Assembly: GCF_963675395.1 (NCBI RefSeq)
Contig: NZ_OY776223.1
Span: forward strand, 2,294,001-2,358,000
Reading direction: 5' to 3'
DNA length: 64,000 nucleotides
Source: an uncultured Vibrio sp.
GTDB taxonomy: Bacteria > Pseudomonadota > Gammaproteobacteria > Enterobacterales > Vibrionaceae
In this document: piece after piece, positions 10,242-20,653 of the stretch
How positions within the stretch are numbered: the first letter of the stretch is position 1
How the letters are laid out: every line of letters starts with the position of its first letter
Translations under genes and position numbers: made by a program
The notes under the pieces: model-generated
The model's input: only the letters and a program-made list of their open reading frames with translations
Told to the model about the DNA's origin: nothing
Databases searched by the model: none

Positions 10242-10280
10242 GAATTAGTTGTCTAGTTTTTATTCTTAAGCTATCGCGAA

Positions 10281-10808
10281 TTAGAATTCTTCTTCGTTAA
10301 GACCTTTAAGAATTTGGAAAATTTCGCGGTACGCTTTCGCTGGTTTACCGGCTTTTTTCTCTTTTGCTGCTTGACGAGCAAGTTGACGTAGACGCTGGCG
10401 ATCAGCTTCTGGGTACAGTTCCATCACGTCATCAATGGCTTTGTCACCCTCTTCAACTACACGATCACGCAGTGCTTCCAGCTTGTGAAATACTGCCGTC
10501 AATTGAGAGTGCTTGTTACGAATTTTATCCAGCGCGGCTTGGATTGGCTCTGGATCTTCATAACGCATCAACTTGCCGATACGTTGTAATTGGCGACGAC
10601 GCGCTTCGTTTTTAAAGCGTTGTGCATCAGCAATTGCTTCTCGCAGGTCTTCGCTTAATGGAAACTTTTCCAGAACTGCTGGTTTTAGGCCGACAAGCTC
10701 TTCGCCTAGCTTTTGCAGCTCTTCCATATCTCGCTTCATCTCGGATTTACTTACCCAGATGATCTCTTCTTCTGGTTCCCATGGCGCTTTTTGATTCTTA
10801 CGTGCCAT
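10281..10808 (-). CDS. darP: Ribosome biogenesis factor DarP (YjgA)
   Basis: 175 residues, highly charged and helical, matching the DarP/YjgA (UPF0307) family, which associates with late 50S assembly intermediates and helps form the peptidyl transferase centre. Recognisable stretches are [20 protein letters not shown] near the N-terminus and [12 protein letters not shown] in the middle. It is divergent from pmbA, the same pairing as in E. coli. Confidence 0.93.
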   Translation of the reverse strand: MARKNQKAPWEPEEEIIWVSKSEMKRDMEELQKLGEELVGLKPAVLEKFPLSEDLREAIADAQRFKNEARRRQLQRIGKLMRYEDPEPIQAALDKIRNKHSQLTAVFHKLEALRDRVVEEGDKAIDDVMELYPEADRQRLRQLARQAAKEKKAGKPAKAYREIFQILKGLNEEEF

Positions 10809-10918
10809 TTCAGTTGCCTGTGTTTTGATTAATATTATGACTATTTTAACAAGAATCGTGGGGAGAAAGCGAAATTCTTGTTATTCTATTGAGTATCAAA
10901 GACAAGATGTGAAAGACA

Positions 10919-12262
10919 ATGGATATTAAACAGCAGGTTGCCGAGCAACGTACCGAGCTAGAACAGGCCGTCGCAAAAGCGCTAAAGCTTGCATCGACTA
11001 AGTCTGATGCCGCAGAAGTCGCAATTACTAAAAGCACTGGATTAAGTGTTTCTACCCGTATGGGTGACGTAGAAAATGTCGAATTCAATAGCGATGGTGC
11101 GCTTGGCATTACCGTTTACCGAGGCCAGCGCAAGGGCAGTGCGTCCACGTCTGATCTAAGTGAGGCTGCGATTGAACAAACGGTTAACGCTGCGCTGGAT
11201 ATTGCTCATTACACATCCGAAGACCCGTTCGCAGGCCCTGCCGCAAAAGAGTACATGGTTGACTCGATACCAGATTTGGACTTATTCCACCCTGACGCTC
11301 CTGATCCGGATTACGCGGCAGAAGTGGCGATTGCGGCAGAAAAAGAGGCCCTGAACTACGACAGCGCCATCAAACAGAGTGATGGTGCAAGTTACGATAG
11401 CCACTATGGCGTGAAAGTTTACGGCAACAGTCACGGGTTGCTGGCAAGTTACGCTTCCAGCCGTCACAGCACCAGTTGCTGTGTGATTGGCGTCGGTAAG
11501 AACGGTGAAATGGAGCGTGATTACAGCTACACGGTTGCGCGTCATCGTGATGACCTCTGGACTCCTGAAACGGTAGGACGTAAAGCAGCCGAAAACACCA
11601 TTAACCGTTTGGATGCACAGAGACTGAAAACGGGACACTACCCAATTATGTTTGCCGCAGATGTTGCAACAGGCTTGATTGGTCATTTGGTGATGGCGAT
11701 AAGTGGCGGCAACCTCTACCGTCAATCTTCTTTCCTTCTTGATCACCTTGGTAAACAAATATTGCCTGAGTGGTTCAATATTTCAGAGCGCCCACACATA
11801 ATGCGCGGGTTGGCATCGAGCCCGTTTGACAGTGAAGGTGTCTACACACAAGATCGTGAAATTATTACCGATGGTGTGTTGGCGACTTACCTGCTAACCA
11901 GTTACGCGGCACGTAAAATGAAAATGGAGCCAACTGGTCATGCCGGTGGTATTCACAACTGGTACGTGAAAACGACTGGTCAAAACTTTGAGCAGATGCT
12001 GAAAGAGCTTGGCACGGGTTTACTGGTAACCGAAGTAATGGGTCAAGGTGTGAACGTCGTTACTGGCGATTATTCACGTGGCGCTGCAGGGTTCTGGGTT
12101 GAAAATGGTGAAATTCAGTACCCGGTGTCTGAGATTACCATTGCAGGTAATTTGAAAGAGATGTTCAACAAGGTTGTTGCCGTAGGCAGTGATGTGGAAA
12201 CGCGTTCTCAGATCCAGACAGGCTCTATCTTACTGGATACAATGAAGGTCGCAGGCGAGTAG
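10919..12262 (+). CDS. pmbA: Metalloprotease subunit PmbA (TldE)
   Basis: 447 residues. It is the non-zinc partner of TldD in the heterodimeric protease that matures microcin-type peptides. It shares the TldD fold but lacks HExxxH, as is usual for the family. Recognisable regions include [16 protein letters not shown] near the C-terminus. The ribosome site upstream of ATG 10919 is weak (GAAAGA). It is divergent from darP, with only about 110 bp for both promoters. Confidence 0.95.
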   Translation: MDIKQQVAEQRTELEQAVAKALKLASTKSDAAEVAITKSTGLSVSTRMGDVENVEFNSDGALGITVYRGQRKGSASTSDLSEAAIEQTVNAALDIAHYTSEDPFAGPAAKEYMVDSIPDLDLFHPDAPDPDYAAEVAIAAEKEALNYDSAIKQSDGASYDSHYGVKVYGNSHGLLASYASSRHSTSCCVIGVGKNGEMERDYSYTVARHRDDLWTPETVGRKAAENTINRLDAQRLKTGHYPIMFAADVATGLIGHLVMAISGGNLYRQSSFLLDHLGKQILPEWFNISERPHIMRGLASSPFDSEGVYTQDREIITDGVLATYLLTSYAARKMKMEPTGHAGGIHNWYVKTTGQNFEQMLKELGTGLLVTEVMGQGVNVVTGDYSRGAAGFWVENGEIQYPVSEITIAGNLKEMFNKVVAVGSDVETRSQIQTGSILLDTMKVAGE

Positions 12263-12270
12263 TGTAAGAA

Positions 12271-12296
12271 GGATCCTAGATTTCTAGGATCCTAGG
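12271..12296. repeat. CTAG-rich hairpin 1 (after pmbA)
   Basis: GGATCCTAG and CTAGGATCC arms around ATTT, followed by another CCTAGG. There is no T-run. It is the left edge of a larger mosaic repeat (about 12271-12565). Confidence 0.75.
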
Positions 12297-12317
12297 TAAA
12301 ATTACAGAGCAAATGCC

Positions 12318-12452
12318 TCGTAATTCCAGCGAGCCGAAGCGAGACTAGGAATCTACTCACCACAAGGGCGCTGTTGATGCTGACATCTCAAACACCGACG
12401 GTACGGATAGTAGATCCTGAATCACGCTCCTTCGTCGCTGTTCAGGATGACT
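12318..12452. repeat. Composite intergenic repeat, copy C
   Basis: Same two-module architecture and orientation as copy B. It lies between CTAG-rich hairpins 1 and 2. Confidence 0.85.
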
Positions 12453-12529
12453 AATTTGACCAAAGTGCTCTGTATTCCCAAACAACAAGCACCAAGCTCA
12501 TTCTTCTCTCTGAACTCACCTCGAGCACA

Positions 12530-12565
12530 CCTAGAACCTAGCCCTCTAGGATCTAGGACCTTTTT
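12530..12565 (+). terminator. CTAG-rich hairpin 2 with T-run
   Basis: CCTAGAACCTAG pairs with CTAGGATCTAGG with one mismatch and is followed by CCTTTTT, so it can terminate plus-strand transcripts coming from pmbA. It abuts the mgtE stop codon. Confidence 0.6.
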
Positions 12566-13919
12566 AAATCATGATGGTTGCGAGCCCGAGGAACACCGAC
12601 AGACCAATGACATCCGTCACGGTTGTTAGCGCCATACCACCAGCCAAAGCTGGATCGATATTCATCTTTTTAAGCAGAATTGGAATGCTTACCCCGGCGA
12701 TACCAGCAACAAGTAAATTGGTCAGCATGGCTGCAGAGATAATGCCGCCTAACATCCAGTTGCCTTTCCAGGCTACGACAATACCACCGATGATCAACGC
12801 CCATATGATGCCGTTAAGCAACCCGATCGCCGCTTCTTTTATCAGTAGTTCGCGTTTATTCGAGTCACCGATGTGACCAAGGGCAATGCCCCGAATGACC
12901 AGTGCAACTGTCTGGTTGCCAGCAACACCACCCATGGATGGTACGATGGTCATCAAAACCGCGATCGCCGCCATTTGGTCCAGAGTGGCTTCAAACATGT
13001 TAGAAACCGAAGCTGCCGCTAGCGCTGCGAGGACATTGGCACCTAACCAAATACTACGTTTACGCGCAGATTTAACGACAGGTGCGAAGGTATCTTCATC
13101 ATCGTCCATACCCGCCATACTCATCATCGAGTGTTCAGCATCTTCACGAATAACGTCAACCACGTCATCGATGGTGATACGACCAACCAGATGTTGGTTT
13201 TCATCCACGACCGGAGCCGACACCCAATTACGACGTTCAAATAGGCTCGCGACATCTGAATCACTGGTATCCACTGTGATGGCTTCGTCTGCGTCTTCCA
13301 TAATGTCGATGATTTTGACGTCAGGTTGGGTCGTAATTAGCGTAGTGATCGGCAGTTCACCTATCAGCTTACTTTCCTCATCAATGACATACAGCGCATC
13401 TGTGGCTTCTGGTAGTTCGCCTTTCATGCGCAGATAGCGTAAAACCACATCAACGTCTACGTCACCACGAATAGTGATAACGTCGGTGTTCATCAGCCCA
13501 CCCGCGGTATCTTCGGGGTAGGACAGCGCCGTTTCAACGCGGAGACGGTCAGCTGAGTCCATTTGAGAGAGGACTTCACGGGATAGATCATCTGGCAGAC
13601 TACGCAGTACGTAAGCAACGTCATCGGTATCCATGCCTTCTGTGGCTTCAGCAAGCGCTTCAGGGGCCATTTTGGATACAAGGTTGTCTTTGACGTCTTC
13701 GTTGAGTTCGTCAAGAATCTCACCGTAGTCTTCGGGATCAGTCAGCTGCCAAAGTACGTCACGGCTTTTACGTGGCGCTGCTTCTAAAAGGTGAGCGATA
13801 TCCTCAGGTTCCATGTCCTGGAGTTGACGGCGAACATGGACGAAGCGTCCGTTTTCCAACGCTTCTGTGACTTCTTGGAGGGCTTGGTGAGCTTGGTCGA
13901 ATTCTATTTGCTCTGCCAT
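12564..13919 (-). CDS. mgtE: Magnesium transporter MgtE
   Basis: 451 residues with the MgtE order: an N-terminal superhelical MgtE_N domain (about 30-130), tandem CBS domains (about 135-255) that sense cytosolic Mg2+, then five membrane helices forming the dimeric channel. A strong GGGAGGAACGA ribosome site precedes the ATG. The gene is bracketed by two large inverted mosaic repeats (12271-12565 and 14034-14352). No riboswitch is visible upstream. Confidence 0.95.
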   Translation of the reverse strand: MAEQIEFDQAHQALQEVTEALENGRFVHVRRQLQDMEPEDIAHLLEAAPRKSRDVLWQLTDPEDYGEILDELNEDVKDNLVSKMAPEALAEATEGMDTDDVAYVLRSLPDDLSREVLSQMDSADRLRVETALSYPEDTAGGLMNTDVITIRGDVDVDVVLRYLRMKGELPEATDALYVIDEESKLIGELPITTLITTQPDVKIIDIMEDADEAITVDTSDSDVASLFERRNWVSAPVVDENQHLVGRITIDDVVDVIREDAEHSMMSMAGMDDDEDTFAPVVKSARKRSIWLGANVLAALAAASVSNMFEATLDQMAAIAVLMTIVPSMGGVAGNQTVALVIRGIALGHIGDSNKRELLIKEAAIGLLNGIIWALIIGGIVVAWKGNWMLGGIISAAMLTNLLVAGIAGVSIPILLKKMNIDPALAGGMALTTVTDVIGLSVFLGLATIMI

Positions 13920-14033
13920 TCGTTCCTCCCAATTCCTGATGTTTACAATGCGTTGAATAATAACTTAATTCTAGGCGCCTTTTAATAACAACTTGTGAAA
14001 CTAAACAAAATTATTTTTAGAGGCAGGAAGGGA

Positions 14034-14058
14034 GGTCCTAGATTGCTAGGATCCTAGG
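14034..14058. repeat. CTAG-rich hairpin 3 (upstream of mgtE)
   Basis: GTCCTAG and CTAGGATC arms around ATTG, followed by CCTAGG. It closely resembles hairpin 1. Confidence 0.7.
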
Positions 14059-14146
14059 TTTTGGGGGATGTAGTTGGTTCGGTGATAAACGCAAGTTCGG
14101 GTGTTGGTTGCTTGGGAATAAGGATTACCGAGCACTATGGCTGAAA

Positions 14147-14283
14147 TTCGTCTTTCTGAACAGCGACGAAGGAGCGTGATTCAGAATCTACTACCCGAGA
14201 ATTCGGTGTCTAGGGTGTTAGTTTCAGCAGCGTCCTTGTCGTGAGTAGATTCCTAGTCTCGCTTCGGCTCGCTGGAATGACGG
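14147..14283. repeat. Composite intergenic repeat, copy D
   Basis: Same modules as copy C but inverted relative to it, so mgtE sits between oppositely oriented copies. This is the one copy that is not between convergent genes. Confidence 0.85.
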
Positions 14284-14317
14284 AACTTATCATCTGTAGT
14301 CAGTTTTCCGTATTCTT

Positions 14318-14352
14318 TTTCCTAGGGCCTAGAACCTAGGATCCGAGGATCT
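14318..14352. repeat. CTAG-rich hairpin 4 (after npr)
   Basis: Contains CCTAGGGCCTAG and CCTAGGATCC near the npr stop. On the minus strand it lies directly downstream of npr and may end the rpoN-region transcript, although no T-run is obvious. Confidence 0.6.
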
Positions 14353-14356
14353 TTCC

Positions 14357-14632
14357 CTATTCGCCTTCTTCAAATTTATCTTCAATAAGCAGACACACGG
14401 CATCCAGCGCTTGTTCTGCTTGGTCACCAGCAGCATGAATCGTGACGTATTGACCTTGAGCTGACTCAAGCATAAGAAGTCCCATCACACTATCAGCAGT
14501 AGCGGTAATGTCTTCTTCGTTGTCAATGGTGATAACGGCCTCAAAGCTTTGTGCCAGTTCCACTAATTTCACTGCGGCACGTGCATGCAGGCCGAGACGA
14601 TTTTGGATCAATACTTTACGACTTAATTCCAC
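14357..14632 (-). CDS. ptsO: Nitrogen-PTS phosphocarrier NPr
   Basis: 91 residues, HPr-like. The phosphorylated histidine is His16 in RLGLHARAA, and a serine region ([10 protein letters not shown]) matches the HPr regulatory-helix area. NPr passes phosphate from PtsP to PtsN in the nitrogen PTS. The start is a GTG preceded by AAGGAG, with a 2-bp gap from the rapZ stop that implies translational coupling. It is the last gene of the minus-strand rpoN-region run. Confidence 0.95.
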   Translation of the reverse strand: MELSRKVLIQNRLGLHARAAVKLVELAQSFEAVITIDNEEDITATADSVMGLLMLESAQGQYVTIHAAGDQAEQALDAVCLLIEDKFEEGE

Positions 14633-14634
14633 CG

Positions 14635-15498
14635 TTACTCCTTAGCATTCTTTTCTAGTGAGGTATGACGAATCTGTACCTTGTGTCCCTTCTTCGCGAA
14701 GTACTCACCGATTTGTTGTGTCAGGTACACCGAGCGGTGTTTACCACCAGTACAACCGATGGCAACAGTGAGGTAGCTGCGATTATTCTTTTCTAACAGC
14801 GGGAGCCAATTCTCAATAAAGCTCTCAATTTGATGCTTTAGATCGAGGACAGATTGATGCTGTTCTAAAAACGCGGCGATCGGGGCATCTAAACCTGTAT
14901 AGGACCGTAGTCCCGGTTCCCAGTGTGGGTTAGGTAAAAATCGCACATCAAAGACATAATCGGCATCGGAAGGCAGGCCATATTTGAAGCCAAAAGATTC
15001 AAATACCATCACCAGCCCTTTACTTTCGCGCGCTACAACTCGCATGCGAATCGTTTCACTCAACTCATGCAGCGACTGACCACTACTATTAAGTACCAAA
15101 TCCGCATGAGTTTTAAGTGGCCTTAGAATCTCTTTTTCTCGTTCGATAGCTTGATCAAGCGAGAGCGATTCATTGCCAAGTGACAGGGGATGGATACGAC
15201 GGGTTTCACTGTAGCGTTTAAGCAGCGTTTCCTTATCGGCATCTAAGAATAGCATGGTCACATCTAACTCTTGTTTGAGCTTTTCCAGTGTACCAGTGAA
15301 TTCTTTGAGCTTTTTAGGAATGTTGCGGATATCGATACTTACCGCAACGTTCTGTTTGCTATCGGCAACGGACTGAACAAATGCGTCAAGCAAATTGACT
15401 GGCAAGTTATCAACGCAGTAGTAACCTAAGTCTTCCAGTACACGCAGCGCAATACTCTTGCCCGCACCGGAATGCCCGCTAACAACGATTAATCGCAT
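14635..15498 (-). CDS. rapZ: RNase adapter protein RapZ
   Basis: 287 residues. In enterobacteria RapZ binds glucosamine-6-phosphate and delivers the sRNA GlmZ to RNase E, setting GlmS levels and cell-wall precursor supply. Walker A GHSGAGKS is at residues 8-15, and the C-terminal RNA-binding domain has the [12 protein letters not shown] motif. It lies between ptsN and ptsO as in E. coli. Whether a GlmZ-type RNA exists in this organism cannot be judged from the window. Confidence 0.96.
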   Translation of the reverse strand: MRLIVVSGHSGAGKSIALRVLEDLGYYCVDNLPVNLLDAFVQSVADSKQNVAVSIDIRNIPKKLKEFTGTLEKLKQELDVTMLFLDADKETLLKRYSETRRIHPLSLGNESLSLDQAIEREKEILRPLKTHADLVLNSSGQSLHELSETIRMRVVARESKGLVMVFESFGFKYGLPSDADYVFDVRFLPNPHWEPGLRSYTGLDAPIAAFLEQHQSVLDLKHQIESFIENWLPLLEKNNRSYLTVAIGCTGGKHRSVYLTQQIGEYFAKKGHKVQIRHTSLEKNAKE

Positions 15499-15513
15499 GG
15501 TTAATTGTCCTGC

Positions 15514-15960
15514 TTATTGGTGAATCATGATGTCGTACAGTTCTTGATCACTTTGAGCATTACGCAATAACTTGAGTACTTGCTTGTCGCTCAGACGCTC
15601 AGCCATAGAGGATAGAGTCTTGAGGTGCTCTTTGCACTGTTCCTCTGGTACAAGGAGTGCAAAAAGTAAGTCGACAGGACGATTATCAATCGCATCAAAT
15701 TCAATCGCTTCATCACATTGAAGAAGCACAGCAACAGCTTTATCGCTTGATTGCATTCTTGCGTGTGGGATAGCAATACCGTTTCCGATGCCAGTACTGC
15801 CCATTTTCTCTCTGTTGAGCATGCATTCAAACAGCTCGGTAGAATCTTGACCCGTATGATCAGCGACGATACGACTGATCATCTCAAGGGCACGTTTTTT
15901 ACTCGTACAGTGGACTGCACTTTTCGTGCAGTCCAATGACAGTATTTCGCTCAGTTGCAT
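15514..15960 (-). CDS. ptsN: Nitrogen-PTS IIA component PtsN
   Basis: 148 residues, EIIA-Ntr. His66 in GIAIPHARM is the predicted phosphorylation site. In E. coli PtsN regulates potassium transport and other targets according to its phosphorylation state. It starts 2 bp after the hpf stop without a clear ribosome site of its own, so translation is probably coupled. Confidence 0.95.
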   Translation of the reverse strand: MQLSEILSLDCTKSAVHCTSKKRALEMISRIVADHTGQDSTELFECMLNREKMGSTGIGNGIAIPHARMQSSDKAVAVLLQCDEAIEFDAIDNRPVDLLFALLVPEEQCKEHLKTLSSMAERLSDKQVLKLLRNAQSDQELYDIMIHQ

Positions 15961-15962
15961 GA

Positions 15963-16250
15963 TTAATGACTGTTTAGTTTTTCTTTGTGCTTGTTAAGTT
16001 GGCGAACCAGTTTATCCACCAGCGAATCGATCGCGGCATACATATTCTCGTCATCAGATGACGCATGGATTTCGCCTTGGTTTACGTGGAGCGTAGCTTC
16101 CGCGATTTGAGTTATTTTTTCAACTTTTAGTACAACGTGGATCTGATTTATATGGTCGAAGAATCTATCGAGCTTCTGAAACTTAGTTTGAACATAGTCT
16201 TGCATTGAATCGGTAAGATCAACGTGATGGCCTTGAATATTGATTTGCAT
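15963..16250 (-). CDS. hpf: Short ribosome hibernation promoting factor HPF
   Basis: 95 residues, the short form that helps form 100S ribosome dimers in stationary phase in E. coli. The N-terminal beta-alpha-beta ribosome-binding domain is complete and there is no long-HPF dimerisation tail. An AAGGAAAG ribosome site precedes the start. It is located between rpoN and ptsN as is typical. Confidence 0.95.
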   Translation of the reverse strand: MQINIQGHHVDLTDSMQDYVQTKFQKLDRFFDHINQIHVVLKVEKITQIAEATLHVNQGEIHASSDDENMYAAIDSLVDKLVRQLNKHKEKLNSH

Positions 16251-16273
16251 AGACTTTCCTTTTCAGTTAGTGC

Positions 16274-17746
16274 CTAAAGTAGGCGTTTACGCTGACTTGA
16301 AGGGGCGATACCCAAGGATTCTCGATATTTTGCTATCGTACGTCTTGCGACCTGAATCCCTTGGTCAGCCAGAAGAGCAGCAATCTTACTGTCACTAAGT
16401 GGTTTTGCAGTATTCTCTGCCGCGACCAGTTTCTTAATGAGTGCACGAATTGCCGTTGATGAACATTCTCCGCCATTATCTGTACTAACATGGCTGGAGA
16501 AGAAGTACTTCAATTCAAAAATACCACGTGGCGTATGCATGAATTTTTGCGTTGTAACACGAGAAATCGTGGACTCATGCATATCGACTGCCAAGGCTAC
16601 ATCATTTAAAACCATCGGCTTCATGGCTTCTTCACCATACTCGAAGAAATCTTGTTGATGTTCAACAATACATCTTGCAACTTTGAGTAGCGTCTCGTTT
16701 CTACTCTCTAAGCTCTTAATTAGCCACTTTGCCTCTTGCAAATTGCTACGAATGTACTGGCTATCCGCACTGTTGCCCTTCCCTAGCTGGGCGTATTGTT
16801 GATTTACTTTTAATTTTGGAATGCTATCTGGGTTAATGGAAACTATCCATTTGCCATTATCTTTGAATACCGACACGTCAGGGATAACGTATTCGGTGTC
16901 ATCCGGGGTGATGCGGCTTCCCGGGCGAGGATCCAACTGCTGAATGAGTTTCAGAACTTCACGCAGATCCGCTTCTTTTAGTTTGGTCTCTTTGATAATC
17001 AGTTTGTAATCACGATTACCGAGATGATCAATGTGATCGGTCAGAATCATCCTGGCTTCTTCAAGCCATGGCGTATCTTCAGGGAAAGTCGCTAACTGAA
17101 GTAACAGACATTCCTGTAGATTTCGCGATGCGACGCCAAGAGGATCGAACTGTTGAATGCGCTTACGTACCGCTTCCACTTCATCAAGCTCAATATCTTC
17201 GTTATCGAAGCTTTCATGAATCTCTTCTGGAGAGAGGGTCAAATAGCCATATTCGTCAACGGCATCAATGATGGCCATTGCGATGGTGCGGTCGGTTTCG
17301 CTAAAAGGGGTCAAATCTAACTGCCACATCAGGTAATCGTACAGTGACTCTGTGGTTTCACCTTGATATACCGGCATATCATCATCCAGAGCAAGCCCTG
17401 TGCTGCCAGTATTCGCACTGTAAACATCATCCCAAGTGGTATCGATTTCAAGCTCTGAACTGATTTCAGACTTTTCAATCACATCTGAACTGTCTGGAAC
17501 GTCAATTTCTGTTGGTTCGTTAGCACTGGTGCTATTTTCAGATGCATCCAGCTCTGATTTATCTTCACCGTTAGCTAGAGGCTCATCTTGGCCCTCTTCA
17601 ACTTCCAGCAGTGGGTTTGAATCCAACGCTTCCTGAATTTCTTGTTGAAGGTCGAGGGTCGACAACTGCAATAAACGGATCGCTTGTTGCAGCTGAGGTG
17701 TCATGGCTAATTGCTGACCTAGCTTTAATTGTAATGAAGGTTTCAT
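16274..17746 (-). CDS. rpoN: RNA polymerase sigma-54 factor RpoN
   Basis: 490 residues. The glutamine-rich N-terminal activator-interaction region ([18 protein letters not shown]) is followed by an acidic linker (about 55-125), the core-binding domain, a helix-turn-helix region, and the C-terminal RpoN box [12 protein letters not shown]. In Vibrio sigma-54 controls flagella, nitrogen use and quorum-sensing sRNAs. It lies downstream of lptB in the same direction. Confidence 0.97.
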   Translation of the reverse strand: MKPSLQLKLGQQLAMTPQLQQAIRLLQLSTLDLQQEIQEALDSNPLLEVEEGQDEPLANGEDKSELDASENSTSANEPTEIDVPDSSDVIEKSEISSELEIDTTWDDVYSANTGSTGLALDDDMPVYQGETTESLYDYLMWQLDLTPFSETDRTIAMAIIDAVDEYGYLTLSPEEIHESFDNEDIELDEVEAVRKRIQQFDPLGVASRNLQECLLLQLATFPEDTPWLEEARMILTDHIDHLGNRDYKLIIKETKLKEADLREVLKLIQQLDPRPGSRITPDDTEYVIPDVSVFKDNGKWIVSINPDSIPKLKVNQQYAQLGKGNSADSQYIRSNLQEAKWLIKSLESRNETLLKVARCIVEHQQDFFEYGEEAMKPMVLNDVALAVDMHESTISRVTTQKFMHTPRGIFELKYFFSSHVSTDNGGECSSTAIRALIKKLVAAENTAKPLSDSKIAALLADQGIQVARRTIAKYRESLGIAPSSQRKRLL

Positions 17747-17796
17747 TCAGTGTTACTTACCTTGTAATGCTCAGAATCTTACCGTTCCTAATATAA

Positions 17797-18522
17797 TCAT
17801 AGACGGAATTGTTCGCCGAGATAAACTTGTTTCACCTGCTCATTGTTGAGAACTTCATCCGGAGTTCCCGACGCAATTAGGTGCCCTTGACTGACGATAT
17901 AAGCTTTTTCACATACGTCTAGTGTTTCGCGTACGTTATGGTCGGTGATAAGTACACCAAGACCTCTGTCGCGCAGGTGTTCAATAATTTTTTTGATGTC
18001 GCCAACCGAAATTGGGTCAACACCAGCAAAAGGTTCGTCCAATAAAATAAACTGTGGATTGGCCGCCAAAGCTCGCGCAATTTCAACCCGACGACGCTCA
18101 CCCCCCGATAGTGCCATGCCTGCGCTAGCTCGGATATGCTGGATGTGGAATTCTTCTAACAAATCTTCCAATTTATCTTGGCGTTCTTCTCTGGTCATTT
18201 CCTGACGGGTTTCCAGAACGGCCATAATGTTGTCTTCAACAGACAGCTTACGGAAAATGGATGCTTCCTGAGGAAGGTAGCCAATACCAAGACGCGAACG
18301 ACTGTGCATTGGCAAAATACTGATGTCTTGGTTATCAATGGTGATGATGCCTTCATCACGAGGTACTAATCCAACAATCATGTAGAAGGATGTCGTTTTA
18401 CCTGCACCGTTAGGACCTAGCAGACCAACAATCTGACCAGATTCTACTTCTAAGCTGACATCGGTAACAACCTTGCGTTTTTTATAGCTTTTCGCCAGGT
18501 TTTTCGCACTCAGTACCGCCAT
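17797..18522 (-). CDS. lptB: LPS export ABC transporter ATPase LptB
   Basis: 241 residues, a cytoplasmic ATPase that drives LPS extraction by LptFG. Walker [10 protein letters not shown] (about 36-44), signature LSGGERRR and Walker [13 protein letters not shown] are all intact. It starts 1 bp after the lptA stop. Its membrane partners lptFG are at 40765-42939. Confidence 0.97.
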   Translation of the reverse strand: MAVLSAKNLAKSYKKRKVVTDVSLEVESGQIVGLLGPNGAGKTTSFYMIVGLVPRDEGIITIDNQDISILPMHSRSRLGIGYLPQEASIFRKLSVEDNIMAVLETRQEMTREERQDKLEDLLEEFHIQHIRASAGMALSGGERRRVEIARALAANPQFILLDEPFAGVDPISVGDIKKIIEHLRDRGLGVLITDHNVRETLDVCEKAYIVSQGHLIASGTPDEVLNNEQVKQVYLGEQFRL

Positions 18523-18523
18523 A

Positions 18524-19018
18524 TTATTTCTCTAGCTGATTAGGTTGCAAAATAGTCGTGACACGCTCATTTTCAGAGCTGTCTGCCACCAATTTTTGTT
18601 GGCCGATTTGGTAACGGATAGTGGAACCTTTTATGGTGTTACCGTCTTGGGCTAGCTGAGCATGGCCTTTCATGGTTAATTCGTCAGTCGATATGCGGTA
18701 ATCCAGTTCTGTCGCTTGCCCACTCAATGTCTTACCGTCGTCCATCAGTTGCGAGAACGTTGCTGGTTGGCCAAACGCCTGAATTTGATTAATCGTTTCT
18801 GTTTTCGGATCGCGAGTCACCACGATTTTATCAGCATCGATATTGATGCTACCTTGCTTAAGAGATACATCACCACTGAAAATCACCTGGTTACTCTTCA
18901 TGTCCACCTGTTGGGTGTCCGAGTTAATGTAAACCGGTTGTTGAGTATCCGACTTAAGTGCCAGCGCTTGAGGCGCAGCCAAAACCAGGGCCAGTAGGCT
19001 AAGGTGTAACGGTTTCAT
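18524..19018 (-). CDS. lptA: LPS transport periplasmic protein LptA
   Basis: 164 residues with a signal peptide (hydrophobic core [12 protein letters not shown], cut near ALA). The remainder is the OstA-like beta-jellyroll that forms the periplasmic LPS bridge. It overlaps the lptC end by 20 bp. Confidence 0.95.
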   Translation of the reverse strand: MKPLHLSLLALVLAAPQALALKSDTQQPVYINSDTQQVDMKSNQVIFSGDVSLKQGSINIDADKIVVTRDPKTETINQIQAFGQPATFSQLMDDGKTLSGQATELDYRISTDELTMKGHAQLAQDGNTIKGSTIRYQIGQQKLVADSSENERVTTILQPNQLEK

Positions 19019-19562
19019 ATCGACCTTGAACGTTATCTGTCAGAGTCGCAGTATGCTGTTTCAAGTTCCCTTGCATTGCGCCTCCTGTAGTTTCAAATTG
19101 TGGTCCAACCAACATTACTTGTTGATCAGCTTTAAAATCACGATTGGTCAGGTTAATTACCAGCTTGTCCGTTGCCATGGTATCAAAACTTGCCCCTGCT
19201 AATAGGTTTTGCATTAATACCTTGTCATATAAGGTCAGCGTTTGGCTTTCATCTAACACAGCTCTTGCAGCTGTCACCTTCCACTCAACGACACTACCTT
19301 CACGGTAAACCATTAATGTCGGGTTGTTAAAAATTGTTTCTCCACTCTTAGCAAAATAATCTAAGTGGGTGGAGCGAATGATGTAACTGCGAACACCATT
19401 TTCACCATAGGTGATATTTTCCAGTCCAGTGCCACTGAACATGGGCAGTTCCGAATCTGGTGCGACTTGAATCGTATCTGTGCTTTTTGGTGTCACTAAA
19501 TAATAAGCACACCACGCAATAACGAAAATCAAGAGCAAATAAACAAGGCGAGTAAAACTCAT
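18999..19562 (-). CDS. lptC: LPS transport protein LptC
   Basis: 187 residues: a single N-terminal membrane anchor (about 6-23) and a periplasmic beta-jellyroll that receives LPS from LptBFG and hands it to LptA. It follows kdsD after a gap of only 77 bp with no kdsC between them. Confidence 0.94.
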   Translation of the reverse strand: MSFTRLVYLLLIFVIAWCAYYLVTPKSTDTIQVAPDSELPMFSGTGLENITYGENGVRSYIIRSTHLDYFAKSGETIFNNPTLMVYREGSVVEWKVTAARAVLDESQTLTLYDKVLMQNLLAGASFDTMATDKLVINLTNRDFKADQQVMLVGPQFETTGGAMQGNLKQHTATLTDNVQGRYETVTP

Positions 19563-19639
19563 AAATTAGAGGCCTATCTTCTAGCTCAGTACTTACCTGA
19601 CCACTGCCTTAATCTGTGTAATAAGTGGTTGCGATGAGT

Positions 19640-20611
19640 TTACATCACACCTGCTTTAAGTAAATCATGCATATTCAGTGCACCAACAACTTTACCGTGA
19701 CTGCATAAAATCAGCGCGTTGATATTTTTGCTTTGCATAAGGTTCAAGCCTTCAACAGCAAGCATTTCTGGTTGCGCTGTTGTTGGGCTTTTAGTCATCA
19801 CTTCACCAATGGCAGTAGTATGAATATCAATACGTTTGTCTAAGGTTCTACGTAAGTCACCATCTGTGAATATACCAAGCATAGCATCGTGCTCGTCAAC
19901 AATGGCGGTCATCCCCAGCCCTTTTTCTGAAATCTCAAGAAGTGCGTCGCGAATCAGCGCATCCGGAGAGACTTTCGGCAGAGCACTACCAAAGTGCATA
20001 ATATCAGACAACTTAAGAAGCAATTTTCTTCCCAATGCACCACCGGGATGTGACAGCGCAAAGTCTTCAGCAGAAAATCCACGAGCTTGAAGCAGCGCTA
20101 CTGCTAAGGCGTCCCCCATGACTAATGTTGCCGTTGTACTGCTGGTTGGTGCTAAACCAAGAGGGCAGGCCTCTTGTGCTACCGTGGTCTGCAAGTGCAA
20201 ATCCGAAAGTTGCGCCATGTTGGATTCTGGTTTGCCCGTCATACTGATGATCTTGATGTTCAAGCGTTTCAATACCGGAAACAGAGACAAGATCTCATGG
20301 GACTCGCCAGAGTTTGAAATGGCAATCACGATGTCTCCGGCGCTGATCATGCCCAGGTCACCGTGGGAAGCCTCTCCGGGATGAACAAAAAATGCCGATG
20401 TCCCAGTGCTTGCAAGAGTCGCCGCAATTTTCTTTCCAATATGACCTGATTTGCCCATACCCATGACGACAACTTTTCCGCGATTGGAAAGTATCATTTC
20501 GCAAGCTTGTTCGAATTGTTCATCAAAGTATTTACCCAGATCTTGCAGAGCGGCAACTTCAATATCAAGTACTTGCTTTGCAGCAGCGCGAAAATCAAAT
20601 TGATTGGACAT
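19640..20611 (-). CDS. kdsD: Arabinose-5-phosphate isomerase KdsD
   Basis: 323 residues. It converts ribulose-5-phosphate to arabinose-5-phosphate, the first step to Kdo of lipopolysaccharide. The N-terminal SIS domain contains GMGKSGHIGKK, and two CBS domains follow (about 205-320). A GGAG ribosome site precedes the ATG. The Kdo-8-phosphate phosphatase gene kdsC, usually next in this cluster, is absent here. Confidence 0.95.
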   Translation of the reverse strand: MSNQFDFRAAAKQVLDIEVAALQDLGKYFDEQFEQACEMILSNRGKVVVMGMGKSGHIGKKIAATLASTGTSAFFVHPGEASHGDLGMISAGDIVIAISNSGESHEILSLFPVLKRLNIKIISMTGKPESNMAQLSDLHLQTTVAQEACPLGLAPTSSTTATLVMGDALAVALLQARGFSAEDFALSHPGGALGRKLLLKLSDIMHFGSALPKVSPDALIRDALLEISEKGLGMTAIVDEHDAMLGIFTDGDLRRTLDKRIDIHTTAIGEVMTKSPTTAQPEMLAVEGLNLMQSKNINALILCSHGKVVGALNMHDLLKAGVM

Positions 20612-20653
20612 ATCAGTGCTCCAATTTGTGTTTACTAATGATAGAAATTGAGG

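Noticed and set aside
12571..13437. Long plus-strand frames opposite mgtE (101 and 183 codons)
   Set aside because: Low-complexity serine/threonine-rich antisense translation of MgtE; no support for expression.
12886..13437. A 183-codon frame as an overlapping gene in mgtE
   Set aside because: No start context, composition follows the complement of the MgtE codons, and no homology is recognised.
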